This document shows positions 44,564 to 53,720 of a stretch of 64,000 nt of DNA, piece by piece. Position 1 is the stretch's first letter. Every line of letters begins with the position of its first letter. The notes under the pieces were generated by a model. That model searched no databases and was not told where the DNA came from. It saw only the letters and a list, made by a program, of their open reading frames with translations. The position numbers were made by a program, and so were the translations under genes. The DNA comes from Pseudomonas sp. UBA4194 (GTDB lineage: Bacteria > Pseudomonadota > Gammaproteobacteria > Pseudomonadales > Pseudomonadaceae): NCBI RefSeq assembly GCF_002379585.1, contig NZ_DFUE01000075.1, positions 64,884 through 128,883 of the forward strand. The letters run 5' to 3'.

Positions 44564-45479
44564 GCCCCTCGCGATTGAACAGTGCCACCGCCGTCGTGCG
44601 CCGATAGTCACTGGGCGTCTGATTCATCTCATGCCGGAAGTGCCGGTTGAAGTTGGATACGTTCTCGTAGCCGACCTCAAAACAGATCTCGGCGACCGAG
44701 AGCCTGGTTTGGACAAGAAGCCGGCAGGCGCGCTGAATGCGCAACTTGCGCATCAGATCGATGAACCCATGGCCCGTGATTCGTTTGAAGAATCGCGAGA
44801 AGCCAGCCTCACTCATTCCGACGCGCTGGGCTATCACCGACAGGCGAAGATCGGACGTGAGTTCATTGATCAGATAGTCGAAAGCCTGGTTGATGCGCTC
44901 GGAACTGCGCGCATCCAACGACGGCGAGTAGTACGCGCTCGCCAATACCCGGATATCACTTTTGGGGGCTTTGGCGAGTGTATCCAGCAACTGCAGAAAG
45001 CCTATCAGCCGCTGCAAGCCCTGAGCCTCGCCAATGCGTTCAAGCAGCAGGGCCGCTTCTCTGGCCGTGGCGCCGGTGAACTCGATCCCGCGCTGTGCCG
45101 CCTCCAATAGCGTTTTCAGCTGCGATAGCTCAGGCAACGACCCTCGAAGGTTGAGCAGGCTGGCACCATCGAACTGCAGAACCACATCACGACCCGCAAT
45201 AAGCTCGCCTGGCGCTACGTCCCCCATCCAGTCATGAGGCAGGCCAGGGCCGATCAGCGCGACATGGCCGGCGCAGAAGGGGCCGATGTAGTCGCCCGCC
45301 AACAGTTTGCCGCTACCTTGCCGGATCAGGTGGATTTCATACTCGGGATGATGATTCCAGCGCGCAAGATCATACGGGTAGTCGTGTTCATACCATCGAA
45401 AGCTCTGGTCAGGCCCTGGGAGAATGACCTCGAGATCGGCGGGACGATGCTCGAACAGAGCGGCTCGGTTATCAGGCAT
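44517..45479 (-). CDS. AraC-family regulator, MtlR-like
   Basis: 320 residues. N-terminal cupin-like effector domain (RWYEHDYPYDLARWNHHPEYEIHLI, ALIGPGLPHDWMGD) and C-terminal AraC HTH pair (DLRLSVIAQRVGMSEAGFSRF, LSVAEICFEVGYENVSNFNRHF). The HPEYE...LPHDWMGD pattern is that of MtlR, the activator of mannitol/arabitol/sorbitol use in Pseudomonas. It is divergent from the polyol binding-protein gene. Start at ATG 45479 (AAGG upstream); GTG 45518 is in frame. The 3' end overlaps the Lrp gene. Confidence 0.8.
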   Translation of the reverse strand: MPDNRAALFEHRPADLEVILPGPDQSFRWYEHDYPYDLARWNHHPEYEIHLIRQGSGKLLAGDYIGPFCAGHVALIGPGLPHDWMGDVAPGELIAGRDVVLQFDGASLLNLRGSLPELSQLKTLLEAAQRGIEFTGATAREAALLLERIGEAQGLQRLIGFLQLLDTLAKAPKSDIRVLASAYYSPSLDARSSERINQAFDYLINELTSDLRLSVIAQRVGMSEAGFSRFFKRITGHGFIDLMRKLRIQRACRLLVQTRLSVAEICFEVGYENVSNFNRHFRHEMNQTPSDYRRTTAVALFNREGLKPAHSSACPSRYNS

Positions 45480-45566
45480 CTGATCGCCTTTTTTGTTTTC
45501 TGGATCGAGTGCACTCACGATACGCCGGTCTCGCGCTCATCGGATAGCCCCTGCAATCCCATCCGG

Positions 45567-45621
45567 TCGATACTTTTTTGATCGATACCTGCCCATGGCC
45601 TGGCGATCAAAAAAGTATCGA
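45567..45621. promoter_or_regulatory. 18-bp perfect inverted repeat in the mtlR-mtlE-like intergenic region
   Basis: Arms TCGATACTTTTTTGATCG (45567-45584) and CGATCAAAAAAGTATCGA (45604-45621) are perfect reverse complements with a 19-base gap. GTATCGA on the minus strand also recurs just outside the left arm (45583-45589), giving three half-site-like copies. Placed 88 bases after the regulator start and 145 bases before the binding-protein start, it is a likely AraC-type operator; a cruciform or terminator is possible because of the T6 run. Confidence 0.55.
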
Positions 45622-45765
45622 TTCGACGTCCGCCATTCGTTTGAGGGGCCATTTTGAAGCTGATCTAATCGGCTCGTACAGCGCTGGTGCCGAGGCAGTA
45701 GCTGGCAGCAGAGGTCACAACAACAATAACGGCTCCGGTCGAACCGGCCTGGAGCGGAGAGCCCC

Positions 45766-47076
45766 ATGAAGATTACGAATGCGCTCGTCCTTTCTGCTGG
45801 TCTGTCATTCGCCCTTGCCAGCCACGCCGCCGAGACCTTGACGATCGCGACGGTCAACAACGGCGACATGATCCGAATGCAGCGGCTGTCCAAAGTCTTC
45901 GAGCAGCAGCACCCCGACATCAAACTCAACTGGGTCGTACTCGAAGAGAACGTACTGCGCCAACGCCTGACGACCGACATCGCAACCCAGGGCGGCCAGT
46001 TCGACGTGTTGACCATCGGCACCTATGAGACGCCGCTGTGGGGCGCGAAAAACTGGCTGGAGCCTATGAACGATCTCCCGGCCGGTTACGACGTCGATGA
46101 CCTCTTCCCGGCAGTTCGCCAGGGTCTTTCCGTCAACAACACCCTGTACGCATTGCCTTTCTACGGGGAAAGCACCGTTACCTACTACCGCAAGGATCTG
46201 TTCAAGGCCGCCGGCTTGGCCATGCCTGAAAAACCTACCTGGTCACAGTTGGGTGAGTTCGCCGCCAAGCTCAACGATCCGTCCAGGGATCAGTACGGCA
46301 TGTGCCTGCGCGGCAAGGCCGGCTGGGGTGAAAACATGGCGCTGCTGAGCACCATGGCCAATGCCTTCGGTGCGCGCTGGTTCAATGAAAAATGGCAACC
46401 CGAACTCGATAGCCCGGAATGGAAGGCAGCCGCCACGTTCTATGTGGATACGCTGAAAAAATACGGTCCTCCTGGCGTGTCCAGCAATGGCTTCAACGAG
46501 ACCTTGGCCCTGTTCAACAGCGGAAAATGCGCGATCTGGGTGGATGCCAGCGTAGCTGGCTCTTTTACCACGGATAAGGAACAGAGCAGGGTGGTCGACA
46601 GCGTGGGCTTCGCGCCTGCACCGACTGAAGTCACCGACAAGGGCTCGTCCTGGCTGTACGCCTGGTCATTGGCGATCCCTGCAACATCCAAGCACAAGGA
46701 CGCCGCCAAATCCTTCGTCACCTGGGCCACCTCCAAGGAATACATTCAGCTGGTCACCGACAAGGATGGCATCACCAACGTCCCACCCGGTACGCGTCTC
46801 TCGACCTACAGCGATGCCTACCTCAAGGCAGCGCCGTTTGCTCAAGTCACATTGCAGATGATGAAGCACGCCGATCCTTCCCAACCCTCGGCCAAGCCGG
46901 TGCCGTACGTGGGCATCCAGTACGTCGTGATACCGGAGTTCCAGTCGATCGGTACCTCTGTAGGCAAGCTGTTCTCCGCGGCGTTGACCGGCCAGATGTC
47001 CGTGGATCAGGCCTTGGCGTCGGCTCAGTCCACCACCGAGCGTGAGATGAAGCGAGCCGGCTACCCCAAGAAGTAG
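45766..47076 (+). CDS. Polyol (mannitol/sorbitol) ABC substrate-binding protein, MtlE/SmoE-like
   Basis: 436 residues with signal peptide (LVLSAGLSFALASHAAETL) and family 1 sugar-binding-protein fold (FEQQHPDIKLNWVVLEENVL, GTYETPLWGAKNWLEPM, RGKAGWGENMALLS, YAWSLAIPATSKHKDAAKSF). It closely fits MtlE-type mannitol/glucitol binders. GGAGAG precedes the ATG. The normal mtlF/mtlG permease and mtlK ATPase genes do not follow; a polyol SDR gene comes next. Confidence 0.85.
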   Translation: MKITNALVLSAGLSFALASHAAETLTIATVNNGDMIRMQRLSKVFEQQHPDIKLNWVVLEENVLRQRLTTDIATQGGQFDVLTIGTYETPLWGAKNWLEPMNDLPAGYDVDDLFPAVRQGLSVNNTLYALPFYGESTVTYYRKDLFKAAGLAMPEKPTWSQLGEFAAKLNDPSRDQYGMCLRGKAGWGENMALLSTMANAFGARWFNEKWQPELDSPEWKAAATFYVDTLKKYGPPGVSSNGFNETLALFNSGKCAIWVDASVAGSFTTDKEQSRVVDSVGFAPAPTEVTDKGSSWLYAWSLAIPATSKHKDAAKSFVTWATSKEYIQLVTDKDGITNVPPGTRLSTYSDAYLKAAPFAQVTLQMMKHADPSQPSAKPVPYVGIQYVVIPEFQSIGTSVGKLFSAALTGQMSVDQALASAQSTTEREMKRAGYPKK

Positions 47077-47086
47077 CTGGCCCAAG

Positions 47087-47115
47087 ACACTCGCCGGCCT
47101 GATGCCGGCGGGTGT
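47087..47115 (+). terminator. Hairpin between the binding-protein and SDR genes
   Basis: ACACTCGCCGGC (47087-47098) pairs with GCCGGCGGGTGT (47104-47115) with one G-T wobble and a five-base loop. No T-run follows. It may stabilise the binding-protein mRNA, as is common after periplasmic binding protein genes, or mark where an operon segment was lost. Confidence 0.45.
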
Positions 47116-47183
47116 CGCGCGCAGCTCGATTCCAATCCGGCGGGCTTGCCGACAAGGCCGCCCCGCAATCAGAGGTAAATCCC

Positions 47184-47957
47184 ATGAAACGTCTTGAAGG
47201 AAAAAGTGCGCTGATCACCGGCTCCGCGCGCGGTATCGGTCGATCTTTTGCCCAGGCCTACATTCGCGAGGGCGCAACCGTGGCAATCGCCGACATCAAC
47301 CTGGAGCGCGCCCAGGCGACGGCGACCGAGCTGGGTGAGCAGGCTTATGCAGTGGAGATGGACGTGACCCAGCAGGCATCCATTGACGCGGCGATTGGCG
47401 CTGTCGTCGCCCATGCCGGCAAACTCGACATCCTGGTGAACAATGCCGCGTTGTTCGATCTTGCGCCGATCACCGAGATCACTCGGGAGAGCTATGACAA
47501 GCTGTTTGCGATCAACGTCAGCGGCACGCTGTTTACCCTTCAGGCCGCAGCCAAGCAAATGATCGCGCAAGGTCAGGGCGGAAAGATCATTAACATGGCC
47601 AGCCAGGCCGGTCGCCGCGGCGAAGCCCTGGTTGGTGTCTACTGTGCCACCAAGGCCGCGGTCATCAGCCTCACGCAATCGGCTGGTCTGAACCTGATCA
47701 AGGACAAGATCAATGTGAACGCGATCGCTCCCGGGGTCGTGGATGGGGAGCATTGGGACGGCGTCGATGCGTTGTTCGCCAAGCACGAAAACCGCCCACT
47801 GGGTGAGAAAAAGAGGCTGGTCGGGCTCGAAGTGCCGTTCGGACGCATGGGCACCGCCGAAGATCTGGTGGGGATGGCAATTTTCCTGGCCGGCTCGGAG
47901 AGCGATTACATCGTCGCGCAAACCTACAACGTCGATGGGGGTAACTGGATGAGCTAG
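47184..47957 (+). CDS. Polyol (sorbitol/galactitol-type) short-chain dehydrogenase
   Basis: 257 residues, the size of SmoS-type L-iditol 2-dehydrogenases. TGSARGIGRSFAQAYIREG, Asp in VAIADINLERA (NAD preference), LVNNAALFD, catalytic Ser in INMASQAGRRGEAL and YCATKAAV are visible, as is the family stretch GVVDGEHWDGVDALFAKHEN. It would oxidise sorbitol to fructose or galactitol to tagatose. AGAGG precedes the ATG at 47184. Its position after the binding protein supports a polyol catabolic role. Confidence 0.85.
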   Translation: MKRLEGKSALITGSARGIGRSFAQAYIREGATVAIADINLERAQATATELGEQAYAVEMDVTQQASIDAAIGAVVAHAGKLDILVNNAALFDLAPITEITRESYDKLFAINVSGTLFTLQAAAKQMIAQGQGGKIINMASQAGRRGEALVGVYCATKAAVISLTQSAGLNLIKDKINVNAIAPGVVDGEHWDGVDALFAKHENRPLGEKKRLVGLEVPFGRMGTAEDLVGMAIFLAGSESDYIVAQTYNVDGGNWMS

Positions 47958-48005
47958 TGATAGCGGCCAGCGTGCGCGGTGCGGTGGTTATAGCGCTGCG
48001 CGGGC

Positions 48006-48908
48006 TTATCCCGTCATGCCCTGCTCATCGAAGATAGCGACTAGCCAGTCCATGAAGGCGCGCACTTTCGGTGAACGATATTTACGGTCGGTGAACAGTA
48101 GCGATACGGGTTTGGGAAGGGTCTGCAGGTGAGGCAAAATCTCGATCAGCTCACCGGAATCGATATGTGCCTGAAGGGAAGGGCGCAGTCCCTGGAGCAG
48201 TCCCAACCCCGCCAGCCCACAGCAAAGAAAGGCCTCGGAGTCATCCACTACGATGCCGCTTCGCAACGTTATCGAGACGGGCTCTGCACCGCCCTGGAAT
48301 TTCCACGGCATGATTTGTCGGCGGTGATCTATCAGAAAGTTGACTGCCAAGTGATCAGCCAGATCATCGAGGGTTGACGGCGTGCCGTACTGCGACAGAT
48401 AGGCGGGCGCAGCGCAGGTGACCATGGAAACCGCTCCGATTCGCTTGGCCACCAGGCTCGAAGAGTCCAGCTCCCCCAACCTGACAGCGCAGTCCACGCC
48501 TTCGGCGATCAAATCGACCTGGTGATCCGTGGAGCCCAGTATCAACTCTATCTCGGGATACGCCACGCGAAACGCTGGAAGAGACGGAATGATGAACGCT
48601 TTCGCGAGCGTGATCGGCACATCGACACGAAGCTGGCCGCGGGGAGGGCGATCAGGGGAGAACCAGGCAACGGTGTCCGAGAGGTCCGCCAGCAGCTGCT
48701 TGCACCGGTCGTAGAATTCCTCTCCTTCAGGAGTTACGTGAATCCTGCGTGTCGTGCGATGAAGCAGCTGCACGTTCAGCTCCCGTTCGAGGTTCTGAAT
48801 GGCTTTGGAGAGCGCGGGTCGGTGCAGCCTCAGGGACTCGGCAGCGCGGGTATAACTGCCGCGCTCAACAACGGCCACATAGATCTCCATCGCCTCGATC
48901 ATGTTCAT
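48006..48908 (-). CDS. LysR-family transcriptional regulator
   Basis: 300 residues: HTH YVAVVERGSYTRAAESLRLHRPALSKAIQNLERELN and an effector domain with VDVPITLAKAFIIPSLPAF and VDCAVRLGELDSSSLVAKRIG, the DhcR/PgrR-like subgroup. It is divergent from the MDR dehydrogenase gene at 49138 (about 230 bp intergenic), which is its most probable target. Confidence 0.88.
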   Translation of the reverse strand: MNMIEAMEIYVAVVERGSYTRAAESLRLHRPALSKAIQNLERELNVQLLHRTTRRIHVTPEGEEFYDRCKQLLADLSDTVAWFSPDRPPRGQLRVDVPITLAKAFIIPSLPAFRVAYPEIELILGSTDHQVDLIAEGVDCAVRLGELDSSSLVAKRIGAVSMVTCAAPAYLSQYGTPSTLDDLADHLAVNFLIDHRRQIMPWKFQGGAEPVSITLRSGIVVDDSEAFLCCGLAGLGLLQGLRPSLQAHIDSGELIEILPHLQTLPKPVSLLFTDRKYRSPKVRAFMDWLVAIFDEQGMTG

Positions 48909-49137
48909 AGTCAGGGCCTTCGCCTACCAATTATCGGGCTGAGTGCTTGATCCGCACGGTTGCATTACTGCAACAATACACTGCGCCGCGGTGCGCTCAG
49001 GTCCCTATTGTAATTTTCCGAATAACAATCTTGTATTCCCATCGATATTTATCCTGATCCGTGCAGCGTGAACAATGCTCCCCAGCTCGGGCACGGCCGA
49101 ATGACTCGGCACGCCCTACATCGCTCGGAGTAAAACC

Positions 49138-50148
49138 ATGAAAGCGTGGTTGCTGCACGATTTTGGTTTGGATCACCTGAAACAGAGTGAAGCTCAAACG
49201 CCTACCCCGAAAGCCGGCGAGCTGCTGGTCAAGGTCGGTGCCGTGTCCTTGAATTTCCGCGACAAGGCAATCGTCGATGGTATCTACGAGCCGCACACGG
49301 TACCCAAGCCTCTGATTCCGGTCAGCGACGCTGCGGGTACCGTCGTAGCCGTGGGCGAGGGCGTAAGCCGTTTCGTCGTGGGTGATCGCGTCAACTCGCA
49401 CCTCTACTCACATTGGCTCGATGGCATGCCGGCTCACGACGAACCCGACTATTGCTTCGGCTCTCCGCTGCCCGGCGGCCTGGCAGAATTCATGATCATC
49501 CATGAAGACAGCGCAGTTCGTGCCCCAGATGACATGAGCGACGAGGAAGCTTCGACTCTCCCGATTGCGGCGCTGACCGCCTGGTACTCGCTGGTGGATT
49601 TCGGGCAAATCGAAGCTGGCCAAACCGTCCTAGTGCAAGGCACGGGCGGTGTCTCGATTTTCGCCGCGCAGATTGCAATGGCACTGGGCGCCAAAGTCAT
49701 CATCACATCCAGCCGTGACGAAAACCTCGACTCGGTGATCAAGCTGGGCGCAGTGGCCGGGGTCAACTACCGTAAAACTCCAGACTGGGCGGCGGAGGTA
49801 TTGAAGCTCACCGACGGCAAAGGTGTGGATCTGCTCCTGGACGTTGCTGGCGGCGACGGCATCAACGAATCCGTCCAGGCAACCAGAGTGGGCGGCAAGA
49901 TTGCCCAGATCGGCTTTCTCACAGGGCAGACCACGAGCCTGAACCTGATGCCGTTGATCTTCCGCCAAACCACCATTCGCGGGATCGCCGTGGCGCCGAG
50001 ATCGTCTTTCGATCGGATGAACGAGTTCCTGAACACCCACCACATCCGTCCGGTGATCGACCACGTGTACCCGTTCGAACAAGCACGCGAGGCTTACGAA
50101 CATTTGGCACGCGGGCCATTCGGCAAGGTTGTGATCAAGGTTGGCTGA
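49138..50148 (+). CDS. NAD(P)-dependent MDR alcohol dehydrogenase/quinone oxidoreductase-like
   Basis: 336 residues. GroES-like N-terminal domain (GAVSLNFRDKAIVDGIYEPH, LIPVSDAAGTVVAVGEGVSRF) and Rossmann domain with VLVQGTGGVSIFAAQIAMALGA. The structural and catalytic zinc Cys clusters are absent, placing it with zinc-independent members. Substrate unknown. Predicted control by the divergent LysR protein. Confidence 0.85.
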   Translation: MKAWLLHDFGLDHLKQSEAQTPTPKAGELLVKVGAVSLNFRDKAIVDGIYEPHTVPKPLIPVSDAAGTVVAVGEGVSRFVVGDRVNSHLYSHWLDGMPAHDEPDYCFGSPLPGGLAEFMIIHEDSAVRAPDDMSDEEASTLPIAALTAWYSLVDFGQIEAGQTVLVQGTGGVSIFAAQIAMALGAKVIITSSRDENLDSVIKLGAVAGVNYRKTPDWAAEVLKLTDGKGVDLLLDVAGGDGINESVQATRVGGKIAQIGFLTGQTTSLNLMPLIFRQTTIRGIAVAPRSSFDRMNEFLNTHHIRPVIDHVYPFEQAREAYEHLARGPFGKVVIKVG

Positions 50149-50244
50149 AACGGTGGATGCCGAGCTGCGATCGTTCGCCGAAACGTTACGCCATAGGGCA
50201 CGGGGGCAGCATCATCGAGTGGTTGACAGCCACTCGGATGAACG

Positions 50245-50260
50245 TTTACGTTAACGTCAA
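50245..50260 (+). promoter_or_regulatory. LiuR operator
   Basis: TTTACGTTAACGTCAA is a near-perfect palindrome (one mismatch) and matches the known LiuR site type TTGACGTTAACGTAAA. It lies twenty bases before the liuR GTG start, so it overlaps the promoter of the leucine/isovalerate operon; TTGACA at 50223-50228 can serve as the -35 box. Confidence 0.75.
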
Positions 50261-50280
50261 CCCAGTCAGGAAGCTTCACT

Positions 50281-50652
50281 GTGAGCACCACCTATAGCAT
50301 TTCGGATCTATCCCGGTTGTTGGACGTGACCCCCAGGACGATCAGGTTCTACGAAGAGCAGGGCATGGTTGCGCCCACCCGCCGCGGCCAGGAGCGTATC
50401 TACTCCGGGCGCGACATGGTGGCCATGAAGCTGATCCTGCGCGGCAAGCGCATCGGTTTCTCCCTGGCAGAGTGCAAGGAGCTGATCGACATGTACGACC
50501 CGACCGGCAACAAGAAGCAGCTCGACCGGTTCCTCGAAAAAATCACGCAACGCCGTGAGCAACTGCAACAGCAGATGCTCGACATCGAACAGATGCAGGT
50601 GGAGCTGGACACCGCCGAGGAGCGCTGTCGCACGGCGCTCGAGGCGTTCTGA
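50281..50652 (+). CDS. liuR: MerR-family regulator of the leucine/isovalerate operon
   Basis: 123 residues starting at GTG (AGGAAG eight bases upstream). MerR HTH (YSISDLSRLLDVTPRTIRFYEEQG, RGQERIYSGRDMVAMKLILR) and a coiled-coil dimer helix at the C-terminus. The next genes and the palindromic site upstream identify it as LiuR, which represses the liu genes until branched-chain acyl-CoA accumulates. Confidence 0.9.
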   Translation: MSTTYSISDLSRLLDVTPRTIRFYEEQGMVAPTRRGQERIYSGRDMVAMKLILRGKRIGFSLAECKELIDMYDPTGNKKQLDRFLEKITQRREQLQQQMLDIEQMQVELDTAEERCRTALEAF

Positions 50653-50708
50653 AGGCTCTACCGTTATCTACTCCCGCACCAATAACGACAAGTATGTGAG
50701 TGGTGGAT

Positions 50709-51890
50709 ATGACATTGGTACCTGGACTCAACTTCTTCCTTGGCGAAGACATCAACATGCTGCGCGATTCGGTCGCCGCCTTCGTGGCTGCCGAGATCAC
50801 CCCGCGCGCGGAACAGGCTGACCGCACCGATCAATTCCCCAACGACCTCTGGCGTAAATTCGGCGACATGGGCCTGCTCGGCCTCACGGTTTCCGAGGAA
50901 TACGGCGGCGCCGGCATGGGCTACCTGGCGCACATGGTCGCCATGGAGGAAATCTCCCGCGGCGCGGGCGGTATCGGTCTGTCCTACGGTGCCCACTCCA
51001 ACCTGTGCGTGAACCAGATCAACCGCAACGGCAGCGAGGCGCAGAAGCGCAAATACCTGCCCAAGCTGATTTCCGGCGAGCATATCGGCGCCCTGGCGAT
51101 GAGCGAGGCCAATGCCGGCTCGGACGTGGTTTCCATGCGCCTGCGCGCTGACCTCAAGGGTGATCACTACGTGCTCAACGGCACCAAGATGTGGATCACC
51201 AACGGGCCTGATTGCGATGTGCTGGTGGTCTACGCCAAGACCGACACCAGCGCGGGTTCGAAGGGCATCACGGCGTTCATTCTGGAAAAGGGCACCCGTG
51301 GTTTCTCGGTGGCGCAGAAGCTCGACAAGCTCGGCATGCGTGGCTCCCACACCGGCGAGCTGGTGTTCGATAACGTCGAGATACCGGTCGAGAACGTCCT
51401 CGGCAGCGTAGGGCAGGGCACCAAGGTGCTGATGAGCGGCCTGGACTATGAGCGCGCGGTGCTGTCCGGTGGCCCGCTGGGCTTGATGCAGGCGGCGATG
51501 GACGTGGTAGTGCCCTACATTCACGACCGCAAGCAATTTGGCCAGAGCATTGGCGAGTTTCAGCTGATCCAGGGCAAGGTGGCGGACATGTACACCACGC
51601 TACAGGCCTGCCGCGCCTACCTCTATTCGGTGGGCAAACATCTGGACGCGCTGGGTTCGGATCACGTGCGCCAGGTGCGCAAGGATTGCGCCGGGGTCAT
51701 CCTCTATGCCGCCGAGAAGGCCACCTGGCTGGCCGGCGAGGCGATTCAGATCCTGGGCGGCAATGGCTACATCAATGAGTTTCCGGTGGGGCGAATCTGG
51801 CGCGACGCCAAGCTGTACGAGATCGGCGCCGGCACCAGCGAGGTGCGACGCATGCTGATCGGCCGCGAGCTGTTCGACGAAACGCGCTGA
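50709..51890 (+). CDS. liuA: Isovaleryl-CoA dehydrogenase
   Basis: 393 residues of the acyl-CoA dehydrogenase fold (FAD): ALAMSEANAGSDVVSMRLRA, MWITNGPDCDVLVVY, FGQSIGEFQLIQGKVADMY and NGYINEFPVGRIWRDAKLYEIGAGTSE. The catalytic Glu is in GLDYERAVLSGGPLG near residue 248, the isovaleryl-type location. It oxidises isovaleryl-CoA to 3-methylcrotonyl-CoA. ATG 50709 (GGTGG upstream) is chosen over GTG 50700. Confidence 0.93.
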   Translation: MTLVPGLNFFLGEDINMLRDSVAAFVAAEITPRAEQADRTDQFPNDLWRKFGDMGLLGLTVSEEYGGAGMGYLAHMVAMEEISRGAGGIGLSYGAHSNLCVNQINRNGSEAQKRKYLPKLISGEHIGALAMSEANAGSDVVSMRLRADLKGDHYVLNGTKMWITNGPDCDVLVVYAKTDTSAGSKGITAFILEKGTRGFSVAQKLDKLGMRGSHTGELVFDNVEIPVENVLGSVGQGTKVLMSGLDYERAVLSGGPLGLMQAAMDVVVPYIHDRKQFGQSIGEFQLIQGKVADMYTTLQACRAYLYSVGKHLDALGSDHVRQVRKDCAGVILYAAEKATWLAGEAIQILGGNGYINEFPVGRIWRDAKLYEIGAGTSEVRRMLIGRELFDETR

Positions 51891-51926
51891 GCCCGTTTCC
51901 GCCTTCCCTCACAGCAGGAACCTTTC

Positions 51927-53534
<1,608 letters not shown>

Positions 53535-53562
53535 GCCACGGTCAATTCTGGGGTTCGCGAAC

Positions 53563-53720
53563 ATGCACGCTTTCTCGACCATCGAAGGGGAATTTCCAGA
53601 GCAAGGTGTGGCCACGCTCTGGCTCAACCGGCCCGAGTGCGTACCGGCGCCGAAGGGGAGGAAGAGATGAAGGCATTCCTGGGAAAACGCAGCCGGTCCT
53701 GGCTAGGAGCATCGACATGA
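53563..53720 (+). pseudogene. liuC: liuC remnant (3-methylglutaconyl-CoA hydratase), internal deletion
   Basis: The canonical slot between liuB and liuD holds only 158 bp. From ATG 53563 the frame reads MHAFSTIEGEF then EQGVATLWLNRPE, the recognisable N-terminus of LiuC (enoyl-CoA hydratase family). After a junction near 53637 another frame reads VRTGAEGEEEMKAFLGKRSR and ends SWLGAST at TGA 53718-53720, which is the typical LiuC C-terminus and overlaps the liuD ATG (ATGA). The first frame stops at 53668-53670. About 200 internal codons, including the oxyanion-hole and catalytic Glu regions, are missing. Confidence 0.85.
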
